Of a DNA stretch of 64,000 nucleotides, positions 1-7,978 are shown piece after piece (the stretch's first letter is position 1; each line of letters begins with the position of its first letter). The notes beneath the pieces were generated by a model. It was not told where the DNA came from, made no database searches, and saw only the letters and a list, made by a program, of their open reading frames with translations. Source of the stretch: Nocardia cyriacigeorgica GUH-2 (GTDB taxonomy: Bacteria; Actinomycetota; Actinomycetes; Mycobacteriales; Mycobacteriaceae); contig NC_016887.1 of NCBI RefSeq assembly GCF_000284035.1, positions 5,952,001-6,016,000 on the forward strand, given 5' to 3'. Made by a program: the position numbers and the translations under genes.

Positions 1-386
1 AGCACGACGATGATGCGATCCGGCGGCAACGCACCGATGATGCGCTGGTCGGCCGGGCCGGGCGCGGCGGCGAGAACGTAGACGACGATGTCGCCGTCGA
101 GCACCGGATCGGGCAGTCCCGGCTCGTCGACCGGACCGGTCTCCACCGCCGACATCAGCGCCAGCGCGTGCAGCACGGTGCTGCGGCCGGTATGCGCGCG
201 GCCGGTGACCTGGATGCGCGGCGGCATCCGCCAGCGCTCGACCGCGAGGCCGGCGTGATAGCCGATCTGGGGATCGTTGCCCGCGCCCTGGCGCAGCACA
301 TCGAGCAGTTCGTCGAGTTGATCGCGCTCACGCGTTTGCTCACGTCGGTCGAGCATCGTTCCATCCGGTCCGGCGGCGTTCGGCAT
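1..386 (-). CDS. P-loop NTPase/GTPase-like protein, partial (runs off left edge)
   Basis: The frame enters from the left edge and its N-terminus lies in the window. The ATG at 386 follows a run of six G at good ribosome-binding distance; an in-frame ATG at 356 is the alternative. About 75 residues in, the motif GRAHTGRST fits a Walker A pattern G-x4-G-[KR]-[ST] with Arg in place of the usual Lys. A hydrophobic stretch DIVVYVLAAAPGP follows, as expected for the strand preceding a G3-type motif. This suggests a dynamin-like or other GTPase fold, but only about 128 residues are visible, so the function is open. It is transcribed away from the lipase/trmB/mmpL3 block. Confidence 0.6.
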   Translation of the reverse strand, partial: MPNAAGPDGTMLDRREQTRERDQLDELLDVLRQGAGNDPQIGYHAGLAVERWRMPPRIQVTGRAHTGRSTVLHALALMSAVETGPVDEPGLPDPVLDGDIVVYVLAAAPGPADQRIIGALPPDRIIVV

Positions 387-458
387 CGGTGCGCACCCCC
401 CTGTCGAGTTCTGCGGGCATTGTCTCAGAAGTCGGGGCGAGGGCCGGTGCGGGCCGGT

Positions 459-1268
459 TCACGAACCGCTGACGTATTTGTTCACCGTGCGCACCGCCCA
501 GTTGGGCGCGAATTTGGCGGCGGTGGCGAGCAGTTTCGCCTGCGCGCCGATCTCGTAGTGCACCCGCGGCAGCCTGCCCTGTTTCCGGGTGGCCGACCAG
601 ATGCCCTTGGCGACGTCGTCGGCGGTCAGCCGCACGCCCAGCGATCGGGTGGACTTGGTGTTGACGCCCTCGACCATCGCGGTGGCCACGAACAGCGGCC
701 AGATCGCGATGACGCGGATGTCGTGGTGCGCCCATTCCAGATCCAGCGCTTCGGTGAGGCCCTTGACCGCGGACTTGCTGGCGCCGTAGCTGGCGAGTTC
801 GGGCTGGCCGTAGATCGCCGAGGCCGAACAGAGGTTCACCACCTGGGCGCCCGGGGTGTCGCGCAGATAGCGGAACGCCAGGTGCGTGCCGTTGATGACG
901 CCGCCGATGTTCACATCGACGACGGCCTGATGCTGGGCGAGGTCGATCGATTCGAACGGGCCCGCGCGCAGGATGCCCGCGTTGTTGATCAGGATGTCGA
1001 GCCGTCCGGCGTCGTCCCAGAACTCGGCGAGCCGCTCGGTCCAGTCTGTGGTGTCTGTCACATCGAGTAGCCCGGTGCGGACGCTGCCGCCGGCCTGGCC
1101 GATATCGGCGGCCAGGCGCGTCAGCCCGACCTCGTCGACGTCGTAGGCGCCGACGTGATAGCCCTGGGCAGCGAAAAGCAGCGCCGTGGCCCGGCCGATA
1201 CCCGCCGCCGCACCCGTGATGAAAACCGTCGGACCACCCATGCCAGGCAGCGTAATGGCCTTCGCCAC
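459..1268 (-). CDS. SDR family NAD(P)-dependent oxidoreductase
   Basis: A classical short-chain dehydrogenase of 269 residues. The cofactor motif TGAAAGIG lies at residues 19-26, an NNAG motif follows near residue 92, and the catalytic Tyr161 and Lys165 sit in YGASK with a Ser about 13 residues upstream. The length is typical of the classical class. The substrate cannot be read from sequence. A second in-frame start (Met10, MGGPTVF) would give the more usual short N-terminus. It is divergent from the lipase gene at 1473, and the shared 200-bp gap holds a TetR-type palindrome. Confidence 0.9.
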   Translation of the reverse strand: MAKAITLPGMGGPTVFITGAAAGIGRATALLFAAQGYHVGAYDVDEVGLTRLAADIGQAGGSVRTGLLDVTDTTDWTERLAEFWDDAGRLDILINNAGILRAGPFESIDLAQHQAVVDVNIGGVINGTHLAFRYLRDTPGAQVVNLCSASAIYGQPELASYGASKSAVKGLTEALDLEWAHHDIRVIAIWPLFVATAMVEGVNTKSTRSLGVRLTADDVAKGIWSATRKQGRLPRVHYEIGAQAKLLATAAKFAPNWAVRTVNKYVSGS

Positions 1269-1323
1269 ACTGTGCCGTACTATCCGCCGGGGCTGGCCCC
1301 GCGAATGCCGGGTAACTTACCCT

Positions 1324-1335
1324 GACCGAACGGTC
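1324..1335. promoter_or_regulatory. TetR-type palindrome between divergent genes
   Basis: GACCGAACGGTC is an inverted repeat with 5-bp arms around AA, between the SDR start (1268) and the lipase start (1473). The ACCG-NN-CGGT core is common in TetR-family operators. No TetR gene is adjacent, so the regulator would act from elsewhere. Confidence 0.35.
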
Positions 1336-1472
1336 GGCACCACAGTCGGTGCGTAGCTTGACTTTTCGTTCACGACGAGCGGGCCACACACGGGCGGCGC
1401 CGGACCGCGCGGCGGCGAGACGCCGCAGGAAGTGCCCGAGATCGTGCATCGGGCCTCGACGAGGAGGTTGCG

Positions 1473-2828
1473 ATGACTCGCGACAGGGCGACGCGGCCCA
1501 GCGCCGATCCCACGACGACCATCGGTGCCGCGGACAAGTCGGCGCTGCTGCCCAGCCGTGACCCGTTCCATCGCCCGCCGCCCGGATTCGCCGACCAGCC
1601 CGCGGGCACCATCCTGCGCAGCCGCGAGGTCGAGCTGGCGCTGTTCGGCGTGGTGCCGCAACAGGTTTCGGCCTGGCAGTTGCTCTACCGCAGCTGCGAC
1701 CTGCACGGCACACCCGAGGCGGCGGTCACCACCGTGCTGCTGCCGCACGGCGCCGAACCGGCCGAATCCCGTCCGCTGCTGGCCTTTCAATCCGCCATGG
1801 ACGCGGTCTCGGAACGCTGCGCACCGTCGTACGCGCTGCGCCGCGGCGCCCATGCCCTCGGGTCGATCACCCAGCTGGAATGGCTGCTGGTGGCGAACGC
1901 GCTGCGCCGCGGCTGGGCGGTCAGCATCGCCGATCACGAGGGCCCGCGCGGCAACTTCGGCGCACCCCGCGAACCCGGCTACCGGGCCCTCGACGGCATC
2001 CGCGCCGCCCTCGCCTTCGCCCCGCTGGGTCTGGGACCGGACACCCGCATCGCGGCCTGGGGCTATTCCGGCGGCGGGATGGCCAGCTCCTGGCTGGTGG
2101 AGATGGCGCCGACCTATGCCCCCGAACTCGATATCGCCGGCGCGGTGCTCGGCGCTCCGGTCGGCGATCCGGGCCAGGTGTTCCAGCGGCTCAACGGCGG
2201 GTACTTCGCCGGCCTGCCGGCGATCGTGATCGCGGCGCTGCGGCGGATCTATCCGGCGCTGGGCGCGGTGATCCAGAACGAGCTCACCCCCGACGGCCAC
2301 AAGCTGGTCGCGCGCGCCGAACGCTCCACCACCCTCGCCGCGGTGCTCGGCCTGGCCAACAAGAAGATGGACGACTACCTGCCGCGCCCGCTCGACGAGA
2401 TCCTGGGCACGCCGGAGATGCAGGCCATGCTCGACGATCTGCGGCTGGGCAATACCGCGCCGAAATGCCCGGTCCTGGTGGTGCAGCCGGTGCACGACCA
2501 GGTCATCCACATGGACGGCATCGACGGCCAGGTGCACCGCTACCGCAAGGGCGGCGCCGACGTCACCTATGTGCGCGACCGGCTCAGCGAGCATTTCTCG
2601 CTGCTGCCGCTGGCCACCCCGATCACCCTCGACTGGCTCGCGGCCCGGCTGGCGGGCGAACCGGTGACCGACAAGCGCGATGCCACCGTCTGGTCGGTCC
2701 TGGCCTCGCCGGTGGGTGTGCGCGGGCTGCTGGAGATGGCGACGACGGCGGTCATGGTCGCGCTCGGGCGTCCGCTGCGGGCGCCGCAGCCGCCGGTCAC
2801 CGAGGTCGAACAGGCCAAGGCCGCCTGA
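1473..2828 (+). CDS. Secretory-lipase-type alpha/beta hydrolase
   Basis: A 451-residue hydrolase of the LIP (secretory lipase) family, which cleaves acylglycerols or other carboxylic esters. The nucleophile elbow GYSGGG puts the catalytic Ser at 199. The acid is probably Asp342 in QPVHDQV and the base His374 in SEHFSL, in the family's usual order and spacing. The ATG at 1473 has a strong AGGAGG six bases upstream. No convincing signal peptide is visible: the N-terminus is hydrophilic, so export is uncertain despite the family name. trmB begins 121 bases downstream. Confidence 0.85.
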   Translation: MTRDRATRPSADPTTTIGAADKSALLPSRDPFHRPPPGFADQPAGTILRSREVELALFGVVPQQVSAWQLLYRSCDLHGTPEAAVTTVLLPHGAEPAESRPLLAFQSAMDAVSERCAPSYALRRGAHALGSITQLEWLLVANALRRGWAVSIADHEGPRGNFGAPREPGYRALDGIRAALAFAPLGLGPDTRIAAWGYSGGGMASSWLVEMAPTYAPELDIAGAVLGAPVGDPGQVFQRLNGGYFAGLPAIVIAALRRIYPALGAVIQNELTPDGHKLVARAERSTTLAAVLGLANKKMDDYLPRPLDEILGTPEMQAMLDDLRLGNTAPKCPVLVVQPVHDQVIHMDGIDGQVHRYRKGGADVTYVRDRLSEHFSLLPLATPITLDWLAARLAGEPVTDKRDATVWSVLASPVGVRGLLEMATTAVMVALGRPLRAPQPPVTEVEQAKAA

Positions 2829-2949
2829 CCCGGTCAAGGACCGGAGGCGGCAGCGGAGCGTAACCACGCAGGTCCTCCGGGGCAGGCACAGTCGATTCAG
2901 CCTGACGACGAGAGGTAACCACGCGGTCGCCTGCGCCGTAGAACACCCG

Positions 2950-3768
2950 ATGCTGGACAATGGACGTGTGAACGACGCCGCGAACCATACAGACGAGTCA
3001 GTTCCGGTCCCACCGTCCACAGCATCGGCTCCGGCTGAGGCAGGCCGGCGGTCCAAGACCGGGTCCCGCCTGTATCCCAGGGTGACCAGCTTCCGGTCCC
3101 GCCGCGGCGCACTCACCCCCAACCAGCAGAAATCCTGGGACCGCACCTGGCCGCTGATCGGCCGCGAGGTGGCCGACGAACCGCTGGACGCCGACGCCTG
3201 GTTCGGCCGCTCCGCCCCGCTGGTCATCGAGATCGGCTGCGGTACCGGCACCGCGACCGCGGCCATGGCGCAGGCCGAACCGCACCTGAACCTGATCGGC
3301 ATCGAGGTCTATCAGCCCGGCCTGGCCCAGCTGGTGCAGGCCATCGAACGCGAGCAGATCGACAACATCCGGCTGCTGCGCGGCGACGCCGTGGACGTGC
3401 TGGAGAACATGATTGCCGAAGAGTCGCTGACCGGCGTGCGGGTGTTCTTCCCCGACCCCTGGCCCAAGGCCCGCCATCACAAGCGCAGGCTGCTGCAGCC
3501 GGCGACACTCGCGCTGATCGCCAACCGGTTGAAGCCCGGCGGTGTGTTGCACGTCGCGACCGACCACGCGGGTTACGCCGAGCACATCGCCGAGGTCGGC
3601 GCCGCCGAACCCCTGCTGACCGGCCTGAACGAGACCACCGGCGGCGTCAGCGCCGAGCATCGCGACAGCGCCCCGATCGGTTTCGAGCGCCCGGTCACCA
3701 AGTTCGAGGGCAAGGCCCATCGCGCCGGAAGCGCCATCACCGAGTTCATATGGGGGAAGATCGAATGA
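2950..3768 (+). CDS. trmB: tRNA (guanine-N7-)-methyltransferase
   Basis: TrmB makes m7G46 in tRNA using S-adenosylmethionine. The SAM-binding motif EIGCGTG starts at residue 94, and the family signature FFPDPWPKARHHKRR starts at residue 166, followed by ATDH. From the ATG at 2950 the protein has 272 residues; a GTG at 2968 is an equally possible start, and neither has a good ribosome-binding site, so the mRNA may be nearly leaderless. The first 45 residues are low-complexity, as in mycobacterial homologues. The stop overlaps the NYN gene start, giving the trmB-NYN-mmpL3 order conserved in mycolata (Rv0208c-Rv0206c in M. tuberculosis). Confidence 0.95.
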   Translation: MLDNGRVNDAANHTDESVPVPPSTASAPAEAGRRSKTGSRLYPRVTSFRSRRGALTPNQQKSWDRTWPLIGREVADEPLDADAWFGRSAPLVIEIGCGTGTATAAMAQAEPHLNLIGIEVYQPGLAQLVQAIEREQIDNIRLLRGDAVDVLENMIAEESLTGVRVFFPDPWPKARHHKRRLLQPATLALIANRLKPGGVLHVATDHAGYAEHIAEVGAAEPLLTGLNETTGGVSAEHRDSAPIGFERPVTKFEGKAHRAGSAITEFIWGKIE

Positions 3769-4475
3769 TGAGCGTCAGTGAGATGGCAGCGACCGGAGAT
3801 GAGGTTGCCGGCGAGGTGCGCGGCGCCGACACCGCCGATATCCGCCGCGTGCTGTTGGTCTGGGACGCCCCCAATCTCGATATGGGACTCGGCGCCATCC
3901 TCGGTGGCCGCCCGACCGCCGCCTACCGTCCGCGCTTCGACGCCCTCGGCCGCTGGCTGCTCTCGCGGACCGCGGAACTGTCCGTCGGCGCCGGCCAGCG
4001 GGTCGAACCCGAGGCCACGGTGTTCACCAATATCGCGCCCGGCACTGCCGATGTGGTGCGGCCGTGGGTGGAGGCGCTGCGCAACGTCGGTTACGCCGTC
4101 TTCGCCAAACCCAAGATCGACGAAGATTCCGATGTCGACGCCGACATGCTCGCCCATATCGCGATGCGCCGCCGCGGCGCCGGGCTGGCAGGCATCATGG
4201 TCGCCTCCGCCGACGGCCAGGCCTTCCGGGAGCCGCTGGAACAGATCGCCGCCGACGGCGTGCCGGTTCAGGTACTCGGCTTCCGCGAGCACGCGAGCTG
4301 GGCGGTCACATCCGATACCCTCGAGTTCGTCGATCTCGAGGACATTCCGGGCGTGTTCCGTGAACCGCTGCCCCGGGTTAGCCTCGACTCGCTGCCCGAC
4401 GAGGGTGCCTGGCTGCAGCCGTTCCGGCCGCTGTCGGCGCTGCTCACCTCTCGCCCCGCACAAGGAGTCGCTTAG
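3765..4475 (+). CDS. NYN-domain (PIN-like) protein of the mmpL3 locus
   Basis: A 236-residue protein corresponding to the Rv0207c position between trmB and mmpL3. NYN domains are PIN-like nucleases. Here the early acidic residue is in VLLVWDAPNLDMG, and further conserved acids appear in KIDEDSDVDADM and in the ASADGQAF segment, as expected for a metal-dependent RNase. The ATG at 3765 overlaps the trmB stop (ATGA) and follows GGGGGAAG. The stop TAG overlaps the GTG of mmpL3 by one base, so the three genes are probably translationally coupled. Its exact RNA target and its link to mycolate export are unknown. Confidence 0.85.
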   Translation: MMSVSEMAATGDEVAGEVRGADTADIRRVLLVWDAPNLDMGLGAILGGRPTAAYRPRFDALGRWLLSRTAELSVGAGQRVEPEATVFTNIAPGTADVVRPWVEALRNVGYAVFAKPKIDEDSDVDADMLAHIAMRRRGAGLAGIMVASADGQAFREPLEQIAADGVPVQVLGFREHASWAVTSDTLEFVDLEDIPGVFREPLPRVSLDSLPDEGAWLQPFRPLSALLTSRPAQGVA

Positions 4476-7400
4476 TGTTCACCCGCTGGGGCGATCTGGT
4501 CTACCGACTACGTTTCGCCGTCATCGGCGTCGTCGTGGCCGCACTGCTGGCACTGGGCGGCTACGGTCTCGGACTCGGCGACCATTTGAGCAACAGCGGA
4601 TGGGACGACCCCACCTCGGAATCGGCCGAGGCGGCGCGGATCTCCGACTCGGCCTACGGCCGCGATCACACCAGCGACGTGATCGTGCTGTACACCGCGC
4701 CCGAGGGCAAAACCATCCACGACCCCGAGTTCAGCAGCAAGATCATCGACAGCCTGAACCGGCTGCCGCGCGAACATCCCGAGCAGATCGCCAAGGTCAA
4801 CGGCGCCTACTGGCCCACCGAAACCGGTCCGGCGCAGCCGAGCCTGTTCGGGTCAAAGGACGGCAAACACACCTTCGCCTCGATCGCCATCGTCGGCGAC
4901 AACGACACCGAGATGGTGCGCAACTTCCGCGCGGTCAAGGACGTCTTCTATATCGACGGCGTCGACGTGCAGGTCGCGGGCCTGCAAGCGGTGGCGGGCA
5001 CGCTCAACGACACCATCGCCAGCGACTCCAAACGCATGGAAGTGCTGGCCATTCCGGCCGTGGCCATCCTGCTGTTCTTCATCTTCGGCGGTGTGGTGGC
5101 CGCGGCGCTGCCGCTGATCGTCGGCGGTCTGACGGTGATCGGCGCCAACGGCATCGTGATGGCGTTGACCAACTTCACCGACGTCAACTCCTTCGTCTCC
5201 AATGTCGTGTCGATGATCGGTCTCGGTCTGGCGATCGACTACGGCCTGTTCATCGTCAGTAGGTTCCGCGAGGAATTGGCCGAGGGCTACGACACACCGG
5301 CGGCGGTCCGGCGCACCGTGATGACCGCGGGCCGCACCGTGGTGTTCTCCGCGACCATGATCATCGCCAGCCTCGGCGGCATGCTGTTGTTCCCACAGGG
5401 CTTCCTGAAGTCGGTGGCCTACGGCACCATCGCGACGGTCTCGCTGGCCGCGCTGGCCTCGATCACCCTGCTGCCCGCGATGCTCGGCATCCTCGGGCCG
5501 CGGGTGGACATGTTCGGGCTCAAGTGGTTCCGCAAGACCAAGACCGCCGAAGAGGTCGAAAACGGTTTCTGGGGCAAGTCCACCCGCTGGGTGATGAAGC
5601 ACCCGCTCAAGATCGCAATCCCGATCAGCATCCTGTTGCTGCTGCTGATCATCCCGGTCAAGAACCTGCAGTTCGGTGGTATCAACGAGCGGTATCTGCC
5701 GCCGGACAACCCCACCCGGATGGCGCAGCAGAACTTCGATGAGATCTTCCCGCTGCGCAAATCCGATCCGGTGCAGCTGATCATGATCTCCGAGAACGGC
5801 AACTCGGTCGGCAAGGTCTGGAAACAGGCCAGCGAGGCGCCGGGGCTGGCGGGCAAGTTCGAAGTGCCCTCGCGCTCCACCGAGCGCCCCGACGTCTACC
5901 GGACCACCGCGACGCTGGTCGACTCCGAGGACTACCGGCCCACCATCGAATACCTGCGGGCGATGGACGTTCCCGACGACGTCACCCTGCTGGTCGGCGG
6001 GCAACCGGCGTTCACCATGGACAGTATCGACGCACTGATCGATCGCATGCCGTTGATGATCGCGCTGGTGCTGTTCGTCACGACCTTGCTGATGTTCCTG
6101 ACGTTCGGCTCGCTCGTGCTGCCCATCAAGGCGGCCTTGATGAGCGCGCTCGGTCTCGGGTCCACCCTCGGCATCCTGACCTGGATCTTCGTCGACGGTC
6201 ACGGCGCCGATCTGCTGAACTTCACCCCGCAGCCGATCATGTCGCCGGTGCTGGTGCTGATCATCGCCGTGGTCTACGGCTTGTCCACCGACTACGAGGT
6301 GTTCCTCTTGTCTCGCATGGTGGAGGCGCGCGCACAGGGCGCCTCGACTACCGAGGCGATCCGGATCGGCACCGCGAACACCGGCCGCATCATCACCGCC
6401 GCCGCCTTGATCCTGCTGGTGGTGACCGGCGCGTTCGCCTTCTCCGATCTGGTGATGATGCAGTACATCGCCTACGGCATGATCGCGGCGCTGTTCATCG
6501 ACGCCACCATCCTGCGCATGCTGCTGGTGCCCGCCACCATGAAGCTGCTCGGCGACGACTGCTGGTGGGCGCCGGCCTGGATGAAGCGCATCCAGCAGAA
6601 GATCGGGCTCGGCGAACCCATCCTCGACGATGAGCGGCCCGCCCGCGGCGAGGTCGTCGACCTGGTGAAGACCACACCGATCACAGATCCGGTGACCATG
6701 CAGATGCCGGCCATGCCGGAAAGCCAGCAGCGCAAGACGCCGCGGCGCCCGCGCACCGTCGAGGAGATCGAGGCCGAGGCGCCCACCCAGCGCCTGGATG
6801 CGCTGCCGCCGGAACCGAATCGGCCGCGCGGCGCCTCGTCCACCCAGCACATTCCGATGCCGGTGCCGCCGGATCCGACCCGGCCGCGGGCGGCGCATGC
6901 TACGCCACCGGAACCCGGTGAGGCCGGCAAGAGCGGATCGACGTTGCGGTTGACGCCGGAAACTCCGCAGGTGCGCGGTTCCGAGCGGATCCTGCCGCCG
7001 CGCACAGTTGCGCCCGATGCCGGGGCAGCCGGTGATGAGGGCGCGCCGGTTTCGGAGACCGGTGTGATCGGCGGCAGTCCCGGTCCGGTCTCGCGGCCTT
7101 CGAGCGAATCCGCTTCGGGTTATCCGGGTGCCACGGACTCCGGCCGTTCGGCCGCCACGGGTCCGAGCCACTCGAGCGCCACGGGTCCGGCCCATCCGGC
7201 CGAATCCGCTTCGGGACCGTCTGCTTTCGGCGGGCACTTCGGTCCCGCCGATCCGACTCGCCCGCGTCCGCATCCGCCCGAGCAGCCGTTCGCGCCGTTC
7301 GGTGAGACCCCGGGTGGTCCGGCGGAATCCGCTCGGCGGCAGCACGACCCGGTCGGCGGCGGGCAGATCGGCGGCGCGCCCCGGGATGCCGAGTCGGCCG

Positions 7401-7936
7401 GCCCGGGTTCGCACCATGCCGAACCAGCTGCCCCGCTCACGTCCCGCGCCGAACCGGCCGGTCCGCCGCCGGGCACCGCGGAAGCTGCCGGCCGGTATGC
7501 CGACTCCGCGCCCACGCACCGAGCGGAGCCGGCAGCAGGTGACGCGTCGGCGACCGCGTTCTTCCGGGTGCCCACACCCGAGCCGGCGCAGGCACCCGAC
7601 CGGCTGCCTCCGCTGCCCGAGTCGTCCACCGAACCCGCACCGGCGCCCGAACCACAGGAACCCCCGCGTCCGCTGCTGCCCCGCGTCTCCACCCCCGGTG
7701 CGAGCCCGGCGCCCGACGAGTCGTCGACGACGGAAGTCCCGGCACAGCAATTGGATTCGACTCAGGCTCCCGAAGCCGAGGCCGGCGACGACAACCGCAG
7801 CAGCATCGAGAACTGGATGGCCGAACTCCGCTCCTCCCGCCGCCGCACCCCACCGCCGGACCAGGGGCGGCACCACTCCGGTGACGGGCGCACGGTCAGC
7901 GTGAACGAACTGCTGCGGCGGCGCGACAGCGAGTAG
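4475..7936 (+). CDS. mmpL3: MmpL3-type RND transporter, trehalose monomycolate flippase
   Basis: An inner-membrane RND transporter moving trehalose monomycolate to the periplasm for cell-wall mycolylation. The membrane core shows two RND halves, each with a large extracytoplasmic loop after its first helix. The proton-relay Asp-Tyr pairs are present: D255-Y256 in GLAIDYGLF and D606-Y607 in GLSTDYEVF. The GTG at 4475 follows AAGGAG. The 1153-residue length is longer than the roughly 950 of M. tuberculosis MmpL3 because the cytoplasmic tail from about residue 712 runs some 440 residues and is rich in Pro, Ala, Glu and Ser. The last 45 residues are again ordered-looking and basic (VSVNELLRRRDSE). 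Gene order supports the MmpL3 assignment over other MmpLs. Confidence 0.93.
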   Translation: MFTRWGDLVYRLRFAVIGVVVAALLALGGYGLGLGDHLSNSGWDDPTSESAEAARISDSAYGRDHTSDVIVLYTAPEGKTIHDPEFSSKIIDSLNRLPREHPEQIAKVNGAYWPTETGPAQPSLFGSKDGKHTFASIAIVGDNDTEMVRNFRAVKDVFYIDGVDVQVAGLQAVAGTLNDTIASDSKRMEVLAIPAVAILLFFIFGGVVAAALPLIVGGLTVIGANGIVMALTNFTDVNSFVSNVVSMIGLGLAIDYGLFIVSRFREELAEGYDTPAAVRRTVMTAGRTVVFSATMIIASLGGMLLFPQGFLKSVAYGTIATVSLAALASITLLPAMLGILGPRVDMFGLKWFRKTKTAEEVENGFWGKSTRWVMKHPLKIAIPISILLLLLIIPVKNLQFGGINERYLPPDNPTRMAQQNFDEIFPLRKSDPVQLIMISENGNSVGKVWKQASEAPGLAGKFEVPSRSTERPDVYRTTATLVDSEDYRPTIEYLRAMDVPDDVTLLVGGQPAFTMDSIDALIDRMPLMIALVLFVTTLLMFLTFGSLVLPIKAALMSALGLGSTLGILTWIFVDGHGADLLNFTPQPIMSPVLVLIIAVVYGLSTDYEVFLLSRMVEARAQGASTTEAIRIGTANTGRIITAAALILLVVTGAFAFSDLVMMQYIAYGMIAALFIDATILRMLLVPATMKLLGDDCWWAPAWMKRIQQKIGLGEPILDDERPARGEVVDLVKTTPITDPVTMQMPAMPESQQRKTPRRPRTVEEIEAEAPTQRLDALPPEPNRPRGASSTQHIPMPVPPDPTRPRAAHATPPEPGEAGKSGSTLRLTPETPQVRGSERILPPRTVAPDAGAAGDEGAPVSETGVIGGSPGPVSRPSSESASGYPGATDSGRSAATGPSHSSATGPAHPAESASGPSAFGGHFGPADPTRPRPHPPEQPFAPFGETPGGPAESARRQHDPVGGGQIGGAPRDAESAGPGSHHAEPAAPLTSRAEPAGPPPGTAEAAGRYADSAPTHRAEPAAGDASATAFFRVPTPEPAQAPDRLPPLPESSTEPAPAPEPQEPPRPLLPRVSTPGASPAPDESSTTEVPAQQLDSTQAPEAEAGDDNRSSIENWMAELRSSRRRTPPPDQGRHHSGDGRTVSVNELLRRRDSE

Positions 7937-7942
7937 GGGTGC

Positions 7943-7965
7943 AGCCCGGCGGTCACCACCGGGCT
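7943..7965. terminator. Hairpin between convergent mmpL3 and DUF2339 gene
   Basis: AGCCCGG and CCGGGCT form a perfect 7-bp stem around a 9-base loop, in the 42-base gap between the two converging stops. There is no U tract, which is usual in high-GC actinomycetes. It could end transcripts from both sides. Confidence 0.6.
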
Positions 7966-7978
7966 TCCGAGTCGCCCC

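Noticed and set aside
4853..7876. 1007-codon open frame antisense to mmpL3
   Set aside because: It is a by-product of high third-position GC; the sequence is His/Asp/Gly/Arg-rich without domain character, while the plus strand encodes a full RND transporter.
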